This document shows positions 22,872 through 34,372 of a stretch of 64,000 nucleotides of DNA, piece after piece. Position 1 is the stretch's first letter. Each line of letters begins with the position of its first letter. This DNA is from Metaphire vulgaris (lineage: Eukaryota > Annelida > Clitellata > Crassiclitellata > Megascolecidae), in assembly GCA_018105865.1 (NCBI GenBank), contig CM030853.1:907357-971356 (forward strand), in the 5' to 3' direction. The notes beneath the pieces were generated by a model that was given only the letters and a program-made list of their open reading frames with translations, did no database searches and had not been told where the DNA came from. The position numbers were made by a program, and so were the translations under genes.

Positions 22872-24210
22872 TGCGGTTAAATTTGATCAGAAGGATCTGG
22901 TTGCCGCTGTTTCGATGCTTAGTTCGTTTGTATCTTTCCTTCAGAGACAGTTCTTTCACGGCGTTCGACTTCTCGTTGAGGATGTCCGGCGACTTGCGCC
23001 GATGCCGGGAGTTGTTGTTGTTGTTGTTGGTGTTTCCGTAGCTGCAGACGGTGTGTCCGTTGGCCGGGTCCGAGTGGAGGGGACTCGGCGTCAGGTCCAG
23101 CCGGGCGCAGCAGAACAGTCGCCGCTCGCGGAGTATCCGGCGAAAACGCCGGCGAAAGATGTAGTAGATGAAGAAGTCGGTGCAGGAGTTGAGGATCACC
23201 AGCAGGTTGGTGACGTTCATCGCGAAGAACAGCGGCTGCGCGTATTCGAGCTGGAAGGCGTCCTCTGGCCGTCGAACCAGCAGAAGCCTGGCCACCATCG
23301 ACGCCCGGTCGGTGGCGTGACAGACGATCAGCTCGGCGATGATGACGACCATGACGACGGTGATGCTGTTCTCCTGCCGTCCGCGGTACGACAGCGAGTT
23401 GCGCTTCATGCGCCGCTTGGAGCGATGCATCTGGCGTATCAGCGGTACGCTGAAGCCGATGAGCAGTACCAACGGCAGGACGAGTACCAGCGACGTGTAG
23501 ATGCCGTTCAGGTAGACGCGTTCGAAGTCCTTGTCCAGTCCGAGCTCCGACCGGTTGAACTTCGGGTCGAGCGACACGGCGCAGCCGCTCACCCGGACGC
23601 CCGACGAGATGCTGCCGTACAGGAAGACGCGAGGGACATTCAGCAGGACGGACACGGCGACGACGAACGCCACCTGTATGCGGGCGTATCTCATCGTCAG
23701 CCACCGTTTGGCGGTGAACGGACGGCAGACGGCGATGTAGCGGTTGACGGCCAGAAGGACGGTGAGGAAGATGACGCTGCTCTGGGCGATGTTTCCCAGC
23801 GGATTGAAGTACTTGAGGACGTAGGGACGCAGGCGTTCGTGTGCCACCCGCCCGGCGACCGGTAGGAGCCCGTAGGCGACCGACAGCCCGACGAAGACGA
23901 GGACGAGGACGCAGTTGTGGGCGATGGCGAGGGCCTGGAGGAGGAAGACGGCGACGCGGTTGTGACGGTCTTTCTGGAGGACGAGGATCGAGACGGTGTT
24001 CCCGGCGAGACCGGAAAGGCACAGCAGTGAGATGACGACGGTGTTGAGGATGAACTGAAACCAGGAAATCGTCTCACAGGTCAACGGGTCGCCGGCGATT
24101 CCAGAAGCGTTCGATTGGTTGCTGCTGCTGCTGCTGTTGTTGTTGTTGTTGTCCGTCAACGCAAACGAATAGTCACTCGGGTTCCAGGTAATCGAAACCG
24201 TTCCACCCAT
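22864..24210 (-). CDS. Rhodopsin-family GPCR, FMRFamide-receptor-like (448 aa, one coding exon)
   Basis: Complete ORF with ATG at 24208-24210 and TGA at 22864-22866. Seven hydrophobic segments: TM1 about 52-78 (LSGLAGN at 65-71), TM2 about 86-112, TM3 about 136-160 with NRY (156-158) in place of DRY, TM4 about 176-199, TM5 about 235-259, TM6 about 282-299, TM7 about 326-351. Cys-Cys at 367-368 could be palmitoylated. The N-terminus has Asn5/Ser5 runs and NQS/NAS glycosylation sequons. The overall pattern (AVNRYIAVCRP, NSCTDFFIYYIF, basic RRRFRRILRERR after TM7) is that of invertebrate FMRFamide/peptide receptors; the ligand is inferred only. An acceptor-like tttttccag lies 5' of the ATG (about 24250), so the leader is probably spliced. 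The ORF is clearly GC-richer than its flanks. It converges with NIPSNAP. Confidence 0.9.
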   Translation of the reverse strand: MGGTVSITWNPSDYSFALTDNNNNNSSSSSNQSNASGIAGDPLTCETISWFQFILNTVVISLLCLSGLAGNTVSILVLQKDRHNRVAVFLLQALAIAHNCVLVLVFVGLSVAYGLLPVAGRVAHERLRPYVLKYFNPLGNIAQSSVIFLTVLLAVNRYIAVCRPFTAKRWLTMRYARIQVAFVVAVSVLLNVPRVFLYGSISSGVRVSGCAVSLDPKFNRSELGLDKDFERVYLNGIYTSLVLVLPLVLLIGFSVPLIRQMHRSKRRMKRNSLSYRGRQENSITVVMVVIIAELIVCHATDRASMVARLLLVRRPEDAFQLEYAQPLFFAMNVTNLLVILNSCTDFFIYYIFRRRFRRILRERRLFCCARLDLTPSPLHSDPANGHTVCSYGNTNNNNNNSRHRRKSPDILNEKSNAVKELSLKERYKRTKHRNSGNQILLIKFNRIT

Positions 24211-24379
24211 TGTTCGGTCACTCTTCTTCTCTCTCCGCAGAGAAAACCCTGGAAAAAGAATTAGGCCTATTTAAAGAAATGACAGAATTTTGACAGACAG
24301 AAGAAGCTTTCGAATGTCAAAAGTCAAACAGAATGACAGAGAATAAATAATTAATCGATATCAAACCGGAGATAGTTAC
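24211..24379 (-). promoter_or_regulatory. GPCR 5' leader with probable intron acceptor
   Basis: On the minus strand, tttttccag ends about 40 bp 5' of the ATG, suggesting a 5' UTR intron. The upstream leader exon and promoter were not located. Confidence 0.4.
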
Positions 24380-24545
24380 CAGGGGCGTAGTGACGAGGGG
24401 AGGTATATTGGTATATATACCCTCCAAAAAAACTCACTCTACCTTAAAGCTTTCATGTGTTTTTAAGCTTTTCAAATTTTTTAAAGATTTATACCCCAAA
24501 ATCACCCTATACCCCCCCCCAATCAAATTCCTGGCTACGCCCCTG
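24380..24545. mobile_element. hAT MITE family A, copy 3
   Basis: CAGGGGCGTAGTGACGAGG ... CTGGCTACGCCCCTG with perfect duplications ATAGTTAC on both sides (24372-24379, 24546-24553). 166 bp. Confidence 0.95.
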
Positions 24546-24639
24546 ATAGTTACTGCAAAGAAATGAAAAATAAATGAAATTCTTGACAAAAAACGTTTAA
24601 CTTAAAACTCAAAGACTTGTCAATGTCAATTGTAGCAAT

Positions 24640-25310
24640 AAACAATAACAACAACAACAAAACAGCAGCAACAGCAGCAACAACAACAACAACAATAATA
24701 ATAATATATAATGTCTTCTGTTATTGTAAGCGGGCGTTCGACCTGTAATCAAAAGAAACACCGATAAACTATAAACTGTTGACGTCGGCGAGCGGATAGA
24801 GGAAGGACTAGGGAAGTGGGAGAGGGGCGGGGGGAGGGGGTGAAAGGTGTAGGCCTACGAGCAGCCGCCGACAACAGAAGAGCAACGCACAGAACAACAG
24901 ATGACGTCATTGCAACTGGATTCGAATCTGTCGATTTTAAATTCCCATGGCAACCAGATAGAAATGTCTAATCGCTTCTTCACAAAACCTGTGGCTGGTC
25001 ATATCCCGAACCGAATTGGGGGAGTGGGATCGGGGAGGGGTAACTCGCCCCAGTGCCGCTCCCCCCCCCCCCGCGAATACGCATTTGTTAACCGTAGTCG
25101 AGGCAAAGGCCTAAATGATAGGAACAAGAGAATGTTCTCCTTGTATAATTCATGAGTTGTGTCTCCAGTATATATACAGATGTAGACGTCGGTTGAGGAG
25201 ATACAGATGCATTGACAAACTGCCTGACGTTTCAATTGGAAGATAAGCAACAACCGATGCAGCTGTGTTCACATGAAAGATGAAGGAACAGCCATGTTCT
25301 TAAAAGAACA
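24640..25310. other. Intergenic, no gene recognised
   Basis: Contains CAA-rich repeats (24640-24710), a poly-G/A patch at 24815-24842 and C-rich patches near 25060. No supported gene. Confidence 0.3.
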
Positions 25311-25321
25311 AACTATGGCTT

Positions 25322-25569
<248 letters not shown>

Positions 25570-25626
25570 GCGTTGAATGGAGAAGTTTGAACAAAGGCTG
25601 GAATAGAGCGCTGTTTGAGTGACAGT

Positions 25627-25690
25627 GGACAGTGGTTTTCAACACAGGAGAAATCCTACAAAACCACTTAAAACCCAGTTATTGTTATAT
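25627..25690. mobile_element. SINE-like family D, copy 3 (diverged)
   Basis: CAGTGGTTTTCAACACAGGA ... AAAACCACTTAAAACCCAG then TTATTGTTAT. Confidence 0.45.
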
Positions 25691-25699
25691 CATTATTAA

Positions 25700-26650
25700 T
25701 TACTAACATGCGACCTATTTATAATAGGACAGACACGCAGCAGAGGCAGCCAAATCCGAAATAAAAACTCGTTAACTGTCTACGCTCAAACGTTTTACAC
25801 CAGCGCCTAAATGTCTACGCGGAAATTGAACACCTGTAAGGTGTTCAGGTAAGCAAGGTAATCGACAATCGATAGATACCTCGGTATGTCATAGCTGCCC
25901 GTTTAACATGCCGACGATATAAGATATTGTAATATGCATCTATATCTAGACAACGCGCTGTCATTTCTAAACAAACCCGAGTTGCTGACAGTAGGCCCCC
26001 AAAGGAAGAAATGGCGTAGGCTGCTTATTATAGGCTCTGTACTGAAGGCAACAATCATAGAAAGCATTAGACAGACTAACAGAAAGACATACAGAGACAC
26101 AGCGGATCAACAAAATCCCCAGAAGCCGGTTCTAAATTCGTCGAACTAAGGCTTACAGTATCGGCGAAAAGTTTTGCGCCCAAAGAACAAAGCGACACAT
26201 TGTCCTAATGCTCCCGCCCTCCTGAATCCCCTTTGTTTTTGTCCTGTGTATAGAGACACCAACGGTCGTTTCTTCTTTAAGCAAAACCATATAAAACCAT
26301 ATTCTACAGCGGAAGTCACGTGCATTTCAGAGATCATCGTCATTCACTAGAAATATGACGTCCACAGAAGAAAGCAGCGGAAATGACTTATGGACGACGC
26401 ATACAAGGAAACCGGGCGCGTCAGAAACAAGGTTCTTGCCCTTGTTACAAGCGCTGCATATTATCCATAGCATCTGTGTGCGGTTAGAATTATTATCGAC
26501 GCGTCTGTCCCAGTTTTAGGATAATTATTATTACAGAGAGCGATTAAGGAAACGTTGACCGCGCTCTGTTTTTCTCTTAGTCGAAGTCCAAAAATAACCC
26601 AGGCCAGCAAATTACCGCTTATCAATCTTCTCCACCAACTGGCGTAGACT
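25700..26650. other. Intergenic, no gene recognised
   Basis: Unique-looking sequence; no open frame with family resemblance, no clear repeat. Confidence 0.3.
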
Positions 26651-26661
26651 TCTATTAGGCC

Positions 26662-26908
26662 CATTGGCGTAGCCACGGGGTGGGGGTTGGGGCCGCCCTC
26701 GCCCCATATTCTGGCTGGAACCGGTCTTGGGATTTGCGCAAAAAGCCGTCGAGATTTTTGTGGGGAAGGGATAGGTAGTATTGATCGAAGAGGATAACTA
26801 GAATGGGAGAAGAACTCCTTGACGACCTTTTTTGCTCATCGGATACTTTTCTTTTTCGCGCAAATGTCGATGCAGCCCCTATTTTTCTAAATCCTGGCCA
26901 CGCCACTG
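26662..26908. mobile_element. hAT MITE family B, copy 2
   Basis: CATTGGCGTAGCCACGG ... CTGGCCACGCCACTG, 247 bp, with flanks ATTAGGCC / ACTAAGGC partly alike. Related to 17990-18279. Confidence 0.7.
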
Positions 26909-26925
26909 ACTAAGGCTCGAACCCC

Positions 26926-26985
26926 CTACTCCGCCCCCGCCTTTTGATTGGCCAGGGAAAGGAAGGGCCGGATATAATGGTTGCC
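26926..26985 (+). promoter_or_regulatory. Candidate core promoter: GC box, inverted CCAAT, TATA-like
   Basis: CCGCCCCCGCC, then TGATTGGCC, then GGATATAATGG at roughly promoter-like spacing (about 20 and 25 bp). No downstream gene is recognised within the next kb, so this stays a pattern match. Confidence 0.25.
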
Positions 26986-26999
26986 TCTTGGATTTTTCA

Positions 27000-27985
27000 C
27001 CAAAGAGGACGTTTATCGTCTATGCGTCCCATCTCTTCTACGATTACCACCATACGGTATATGAGCAACGTTCGAAAGGTGTTATATCCATTCACAAGTT
27101 GACAACCCTCGTTATTCCATAATGCTAATAATGCACAGGATTTGTGCAAATTCGACCGCATTTTTGAAACTTATTTCTTCCTGTTAGAGATCGATTTCAA
27201 GCACCATATTCAGCCACTATCTTTAGCACCCATTACTACATTGATATCAATCGCTATTGCAAACATAGGCCATCACCTTCTGCATTTAGGACGCCTCGTT
27301 CATGACAATCACAACTATCCTGCTTATAATCTATAGCGCTTTGTGAGTAATGCTTTGTTATCCGGGTACGAACGCTAGATTGGTAACGGCTTAACAGTAA
27401 CCTACAGTTGTCTTCGTCTGTAACTAAATACTGCAGAGTAGAAGAAGATAGATGAGTCGGGCCACGCCCCACATGTCAAGAACAGCAGATGCACATGGCC
27501 GGAAACCGATCCTGTGCTGGGAGACCTGAATGCGAAGAAGGAACCGGGTTGGGTCAGTTAGGGTCAGAGTTCAGAGGTCAAGCGGACAGAATGGGAAAAA
27601 TTCGACTCACGTCCAACAAGTTTCTGCCAAAAGAACCAACCATGGCCTCCACCGTAAATCGAGTAATGTAAACCCATGCAGGCGTTCGTCTTCAGTTCTT
27701 AACATCTTATAACATTCACCTTCGGTGTTAATAACGTGTACAGATTCGCCGCATAGAATTAGAGCGATTTTTACCCAGAATGGCTCTTCCGACGTATACG
27801 TGTTTAAGTTCGGAGCATCTGACGCGAGGAGTCTATGGATTCTCGTCGGTTGTACTTTGCAGGTCAGAGCCTTGTTAATTAATTCGCGCGTATAAGATAC
27901 GGAGCACCTGCTTACAATAATTTGGCCCTGAAAGGCTGGCGCCAGGCGCTGAGTTCCAAAGTATTCTCGCCGTTTCCCTACAGAT
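27000..27985. other. Intergenic, no gene recognised
   Basis: Nothing supported. Minor open frames at 27489-27712 have no family resemblance. Confidence 0.3.
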
Positions 27986-27991
27986 ACGAAC

Positions 27992-27999
27992 GGTCTCTC

Positions 28000-28087
<88 letters not shown>
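27992..28087. repeat. (CTGT)n(CT)n microsatellite
   Basis: About 95 bp. Confidence 0.95.
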
Positions 28088-28090
<3 letters not shown>

Positions 28091-28445
28091 AGCAAAATCC
28101 ACCCTTTGCAGACTTATTATTTATTTCTTATTGTTTCAGAGTCTTTCAGATTTTGTTCTTGTTCTTCGTTATTTGTCATCCACTTCCGGCGTTGCAATAT
28201 CATTCTGTCACTCAATATCACTCTGTTATCGTTCCTTTTTTGCGCATCGCATCTGTCATCTACTGGAATTTAAAGATTTTGCCATTCGTTTCCATTGGTT
28301 TTGTCATCTTGCGTTTCACAAGGGTGTATATGTCTCCCTGAAAATAGTTCTCTCAGCGTTTCATTTTCGATGGAAAAAAATAGTCCATAAACCCAGATGA
28401 AATAATAAAGGTTTCACTGGCCTCAATTTTCGCAGATGTTTCGTT

Positions 28446-28615
28446 TCTTCTTCTTCTTCTTCTTCTTCTTCTTCTTCTTCTTCTTCTTCTTCTTCTTCTT
28501 CTCCTTCTTCTTCTTCTTCTTCTTCTTCTCCTTCTTCTTCTTCTTCTTCTTCTTCTTCTTCTTCTTCTCTTCTTCTCCTTCTTCTCCTTCTTGTCCTTCT
28601 CCTTCTCCTTCTTGT
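28446..28615. repeat. (TTC)n polypyrimidine tract
   Basis: About 170 bp of TTC with CTC/TCC interruptions. The pure pyrimidine strand is H-DNA prone. Confidence 0.95.
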
Positions 28616-28639
28616 CCCTGTATTTTATTTCCCTGTTCT

Positions 28640-29704
28640 AGATCTTAAGCCCGTTCACCAGAAATGAATTTGGGAAAATCTATAATCACATTTCCAGACA
28701 AAAGAACACCGAAATAAACTCAGAATGTTTCTTTTTAGAATCAACATTGTCGAAACATAGACACCAGCTGTTAAGTCTCAACGCATTTCGACCGCAGTTT
28801 CCACCGGAGAACCCTCTAAGACGACCACACAACGACAGTGCTGCAAATATATATATATAGGAACAATCGGTCGCTTCAAGTGAATCCCGACATCTCTAAT
28901 AAACACACGCTCACGGAAATTTCAGAAATAATAACCACTTGTTAGTATCTAAGGCAGTTTACCACAAGATTTGTGCAGACCAGCGCGCCAACCGCTGCTC
29001 CAGCTACAGCAGTCGGTATCAATGCATACGACCACTGTATACATAGCATACAGAGCGCGTATAAAGATACCGTTGTTATATCTAACTCGGCGCTCTGTCA
29101 TGTATTTCATATACACAACACGTGTGTACAGTACAGCAGGCTCCTAGTTGTCCAAAGCCTAGCTGCTTATCATTACATGGGCCCAGCGTAAAAGCGTGCA
29201 TCTGGATTTGAGGATTTTGACGATACAGTCGATTTAAACATGTACAGCTGTACATCGTATACATGCATACATGCATAGTGTTAGCGTAGCTCAGACGGAA
29301 TTTTGTTAATCTAAATAAGAAAGCAAACTGTGCTAATTAAAGTTTAGCAGGAAAACTATAATGATATCCGAATTTCGAAAAAGGATAAAGGAAATACAGT
29401 AGGCCTATCGACAATAAAAAAACTCGGAATTTTTTCCCTAGAATCGCATCAAACTGATAAAACGAAAGGAGACGAAACCATTACCACGAATTCTTCACAC
29501 TAAGTAGGCCACGGGTCACACTTTTATTTTATAGGCCTGCTATCAGATTGACGTATTTACAAACGCATAAAATGTTAGGCCTTTAGGGCTTTCGCGGTGA
29601 CGTCAGCTGCGAGCCGGAACTAAAATTGCCAAAAAGTCAGAATCGCTATCGCTTTGCGGGTTTCAGAGAATTCACAGCCTAAACATATGAACTGATCAAT
29701 ACAT

Positions 29705-29705
<1 letters not shown>
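28640..29705. other. Intergenic, no gene recognised
   Basis: AT-rich unique sequence with a GTGACGTCA site at 29597 (CRE-like). No coding evidence. Confidence 0.3.
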
Positions 29706-29707
<2 letters not shown>

Positions 29708-29759
<52 letters not shown>

Positions 29760-30020
29760 AAGCGAGAAGGAGAGAAAATTCAGAACGATTTCTAGGATTG
29801 GTTTCTATGGATATATATCTACAGTTTATCCCATCGGATATACATTTGAACTTCCGCGTGCATCGAATCCATGTTTATCCCAAGGAGGTTTAGCCAAAGT
29901 GATCCCAGAGTCTTATCACATTGCAAAAGGCTTCTGAAAATGCCAATTTTCAGTCGATTCCACATTAAAACGAAAATTCTACGACATCCATGCACCGATG
30001 ACAGAGTAATGAAACCTCAG

Positions 30021-30083
<63 letters not shown>

Positions 30084-30445
30084 ACAGTATATATATATAA
30101 ACACTGGAACTTCTGGAAGTCAATATGCCATATGGAAATACGGAAATATAATTATGTGGCTCCTAGTTACCACCCCCAACCCCCACTTCCCTTCTCCACT
30201 TTACCACCCTCCCCCACACCAGCAACTGCAGAAGCAGTCGTTTAGACGCAGCAATGTAGACAAACGTTTTATTGAAGACGTTTCTAAAAGAAAGAATATA
30301 TTCTTCGAAGAACACAAAACTTATCAGCAAATATTTATATTTGTGGTTTGCTATATATACCCGAGCGAAATAACTGAAAATTTGTGTTAGCGATATATAT
30401 ATATATATATATATATACCTCATTTCCTCATATATATATATATAT

Positions 30446-30481
<36 letters not shown>

Positions 30482-30485
30482 CCGT
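29708..30485. repeat. (GA)n and two (TA)n clusters
   Basis: (GA)25 at 29708-29757, (TA)n at 30022-30099 and interrupted (TA)n at 30391-30483, separated by unique AT-rich DNA. Confidence 0.9.
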
Positions 30486-30540
30486 TTCTCACTCTAAACT
30501 GTGTTGTTCTCTTTAAAACCGGTTTTGACAAGCTATTCTA

Positions 30541-30580
30541 AAAGAAGAAGAAGAAGAAGAAGAAGAAGAAGAAGAAGAAG

Positions 30581-30618
<38 letters not shown>

Positions 30619-30640
30619 GAATAACAACAACAAGAAAATG
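30541..30640. repeat. (AAG)n(AAC)n mosaic
   Basis: AAG x14 switches to AAC x13, the same kind of transition as at 25.3-25.6 kb. Followed by GAGGA-rich DNA and (CCT)n at 30763-30792. Confidence 0.93.
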
Positions 30641-31066
30641 AAGGAGAAGGAGGAAGGAGGGAGGAGGAAGAAGAGGACTGATCATGCCTTGCACTTTTGA
30701 AAGCGTTCTTCTTATTAACCTTTCGGTTTTTAGGGCTGCGTTAAAACGACCAATAACCTCCCCTCCTCCTCCTCCTCCTCCTCCTCCTCCTCCGCCTGGC
30801 GTCCTATCGACAAAACAAACGGAGCAGGATGTCTGATCTCTCTCTCCCTCCCCTATTCCCTCTCTCATTCCCCCTTCCTCCTCATCTACAGACGAGAGAT
30901 TCGGTCCGAGCGATTATGCTGTAGTGTTTGTTGGGAGCTGATTGGCTGACGGCAGAACTTTGACCCGATTACAAAGAAATGAATAGGAAAATTATTCTCT
31001 CTTCCAGTCGGTCAACGATTAGAGATTCTTGTCTCTTGCAAATCATAAAATAACAATTACCGCAGT

Positions 31067-31106
31067 TATTATTATTATTATTACTACTACCATCATTATT
31101 ATTATC

Positions 31107-31166
<60 letters not shown>

Positions 31167-31348
31167 CACTATTATTATTATCACTATTATTATTATTATT
31201 ACCATCATTATTATTATTACTATTATTATTATTATTACCATCATTATTATTATCACTATTATTATTATTATTACCATCATTATTATTATCACTATTATTA
31301 TTATTATTAACATCGTTATTATTATCACTATTATTATTATTATTACCA

Positions 31349-31395
<47 letters not shown>

Positions 31396-31465
31396 ATTAT
31401 TATTATAACTATTATTATTATTATTATTACCATCATTATTATTATCACTATTAGTATTATTATCG
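31067..31465. repeat. ATT array with a 36-bp higher-order repeat
   Basis: Within about 400 bp of ATT trinucleotides, ATC/ACT/ACC variants recur with a regular period of about 36 bp (ACCATC ... ATCACT ...), at least six periods between 31201 and 31460. Confidence 0.9.
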
Positions 31466-31592
31466 CGCGACTATATGGACATGGTCGCGATTGGTCAATG
31501 ACGTCACAGTTTGCCATTGGTCCAAAATATCGCAGCTTGGGTCCAAAGTATTTGACCCACACATAAATCTGTAGTTGTCCCGAAAGAGACAG

Positions 31593-31593
<1 letters not shown>

Positions 31594-31648
<55 letters not shown>

Positions 31649-31649
31649 T
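31594..31649. repeat. (CAGA)n microsatellite
   Basis: About 55 bp of CAGA. Confidence 0.95.
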
Positions 31650-31659
31650 ATGCTGAAAA

Positions 31660-32570
31660 ATAATGTTCAGGCGTGGTGTCACTGTTGCGGTCAATACGCA
31701 TAGAATTCCAGCATTTTTACCTCTTTTGAAAGTTTCTTCAGACGGGAAGAATATAAAAATGTCCGACAGTCATTTTGAAACATTCAATCGTTCGTCGATT
31801 TCAGCTTTTAGAAAACGAATCAAATTGTCACGCGACAGCATCGGCCGACATAGTTTCAACAGCGGTGTTGTTGCTTTCACGAGTCTTATTTTAATACAGT
31901 TCGAGTTCATTATTCCGTAATCAACATAGTTGTTCGTCCAAACGGTTAAACCTAATAACTTCGAGAGAGAGAGTCACCCCATCTCCTCCTCCTCCTCCTC
32001 CTCCTCCTCTTCCTCCTTCGGCAGCGCGACGCCTCTCTAGGGTCCAACCGGGCCTCTGGGGTCCGCCCTATAGAGGCCTGTGTCCCGACGACCCGAAATA
32101 CATCAGCACTGTCAGCGCCGCCAGGGCATCGACACCTGCTGCAGTATCCGGCGGCTGGATGCGCAGATGACCACGTGATGCTCTCTTGCGCCTCCCTCAA
32201 ATATCAGTCAACGGCCCATTAAACTTAGTAGTCCTTTTTCGACACAATTACATCGCCCAACGCGGACTAACTACACGGACTAAAAGTCTAAAACTATACG
32301 CCGGTCTTAGACTGCATGCAGTGAAAACGGCGGCTGCTGAGTGTGAAGTCCTGAAGGATATACTGACACTCCTACTGCAGATAATCTATTTGTGTTCGTA
32401 ATTAACGCAGGCCGAATGTCGGTAATGTGCTAATGAGCGGAGATCGTGACTAACTAAACGCTATGCGTATTGTGCTATTCAATCGTTCCATGAAACTGAC
32501 ATGATGTTAATTATTTCGATAATTGACCACCGGCCCTAAGTCTGTCAGACGAAGGAGATAGCGGAACTTA
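31660..32570. other. Intergenic with GC-rich patch
   Basis: (CCT)n at 31984-32012 followed by a GC-rich patch to 32170. Open frames (31663-31920 plus, 31952-32200 minus) have no recognisable family. Confidence 0.3.
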
Positions 32571-32578
32571 GGATTTAA

Positions 32579-32650
32579 CCCCTTAACTGGGGATACCGGA
32601 TATATCTGTCCATTTTACATTGAGTTACAGTTAAATACACGGTTAAGGGG
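32579..32650. mobile_element. 72-bp piggyBac-type MITE, copy 1
   Basis: TTAA | CCCCTTAACTGGGGATACC ... CACGGTTAAGGGG | TTAA. TTAA target duplication plus CCCCTTAAC termini are piggyBac hallmarks. The internal block CATTGAGTTACAGTTAAATA is shared with 38522-38594. Confidence 0.85.
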
Positions 32651-32689
32651 TTAAACAACTACAGAAACCAGAGCAGCGTCGGTCTTGAC

Positions 32690-32720
32690 CGTCACGTGAT
32701 AAGACCGTCACGTGATAAGA
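32690..32720. repeat. Tandem CCGTCACGTGATAAGA duplication
   Basis: A 16-bp unit centred on the TCACGTGA palindrome occurs twice head to tail (octamers at 32692 and 32708). Confidence 0.85.
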
Positions 32721-33335
32721 CCGGTGCCAACAGCCAAGGACATCATTCTGTATCACAAAGTCGAATTAAAGACGCGATCGAATTTCGTAAATTGATTATA
32801 ATTTGAGGCAATTCTTACATTCTAAAAATAAGTACTCTCCCTCGATGTCTGATCCAACTTTTATCACTTCTTTTTCCATTTAATTATCCATTTAATCAAT
32901 TATTTTCACGCAATCCGATTGTAAGATTTTGATTTCAGCTGCTGTCAGTTCTAAATAGACGCTCGCTGGATTATCTACAGATTCTACTCTAATGTATCAA
33001 AGCCATGACGCGTGTTGTCACTGCGAACTTTAGAAGAAATCCGTGCAGACGAAAACAGCCCCATTCCCGCCCCAAATTTTTTTAAAAATATAAATGATGA
33101 ATGCTGCTTTTTTTCAAAAATGGGACCAAACAGCACCCCGGCAAAAATAACTTTTCACAAGTGGCGCTCGGATTGCTAATTTGTTCCAACTCCTTAATGT
33201 CCGGGTAATTTACCACAGCCGCCCGGCCTTTACCCCTCTCTGCTTCCTCGTGCGTTGGTTGTCTATAGTAAGCCTCAGCTGGTAACACTGTCCTTCAATA
33301 GGCGCTTGACGACATGAGTTCTGTCGGTCGACCAG
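32720..33335. other. Intergenic, no gene recognised
   Basis: AT-rich; nothing supported. Confidence 0.3.
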
Positions 33336-33339
33336 CGTC

Positions 33340-33340
33340 T

Positions 33341-33376
<36 letters not shown>
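33340..33376. repeat. (GCA)12 trinucleotide repeat
   Basis: CAG/GCA repeat outside any recognised exon. Confidence 0.9.
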
Positions 33377-33378
<2 letters not shown>

Positions 33379-33888
33379 TAATTCAATGAACAGATTATCC
33401 ATTTAATACTTTATTTCATCGATAATTTCCTCTTCTTAAGTTCCTTAGACAATCACGAGACAATTAACTCTTTAGCAACCAAAGCCCAGGCACACTCCGC
33501 TAGAACGCCCTTCCTTAATCGATAATTATAGTGTACGTCAATAATATTATTACAGCGCCGAGCCTCAGCCTCCCATTAGCCTATCAACATTACAGTATTT
33601 AGTATGTAAGGTCAAGAAGTCAACGAAGGTCGAAGGTCGAAAACGTCCACGCCCAAAATATCGAGAATCGGAAGAACATCCAGAAATCCTTATCTCAATC
33701 GTATGAAAATTCTGTGTCAAAGTACAGTAGAAATAAAATCATCAAAAGCCCTCTAAAAGACCGGGTATAATTTTCGCATAATTTGAACGCAGGCGCAGCC
33801 AGGTGGGAAAGAGGGGGGAAACTGACGCAACGAGGATGTGTTTATACTCAGGCAATGGCCAAATATACAGGCTAATGAATAGAAAGTA

Positions 33889-33910
33889 ATATATATATAT
33901 ATATATATAT

Positions 33911-33967
<57 letters not shown>

Positions 33968-33975
33968 TATATATA
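33889..33975. repeat. (TA)n microsatellite
   Basis: About 85 bp of TA with single GATA/GCATA interruptions. Confidence 0.93.
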
Positions 33976-33989
33976 CATATGATATCAGA

Positions 33990-34323
33990 GCTTTAAAAAA
34001 TTGTCCTGGTTATGTAAGCATCTGTGGTCAGGGCTGGGTTTAACCTGTGCGTTCCCTCCCCTCCCCGCAAAATAAATACTCGGGACGCCTTGCGCCTGCC
34101 CCGTCTGTGCCTCCTCCCCTCCCCAACACAAACCACCCGGCATCTGTGAGCGTTCTATGGGCGGGCAACGGTACTCAGTTGATACTCGTGAGTATCATTT
34201 TCTTTTCTTTTCCGATTGTCAGTTGTCAGTATGTTTGGTCGCTTCGGCGAAATGCTTAATCCTGGTATCAAGAGAATCGAATTACAATGATCTATTGTAA
34301 CTGAAATAGCAAATGGCCTTCCA

Positions 34324-34372
<49 letters not shown>

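Noticed and set aside
22855..24077. Long overlapping frames (336, 367, 126 codons) on both strands over the GPCR
   Set aside because: Shadow frames of the GC-rich receptor ORF; only the 448-codon frame has membrane segments and family motifs.
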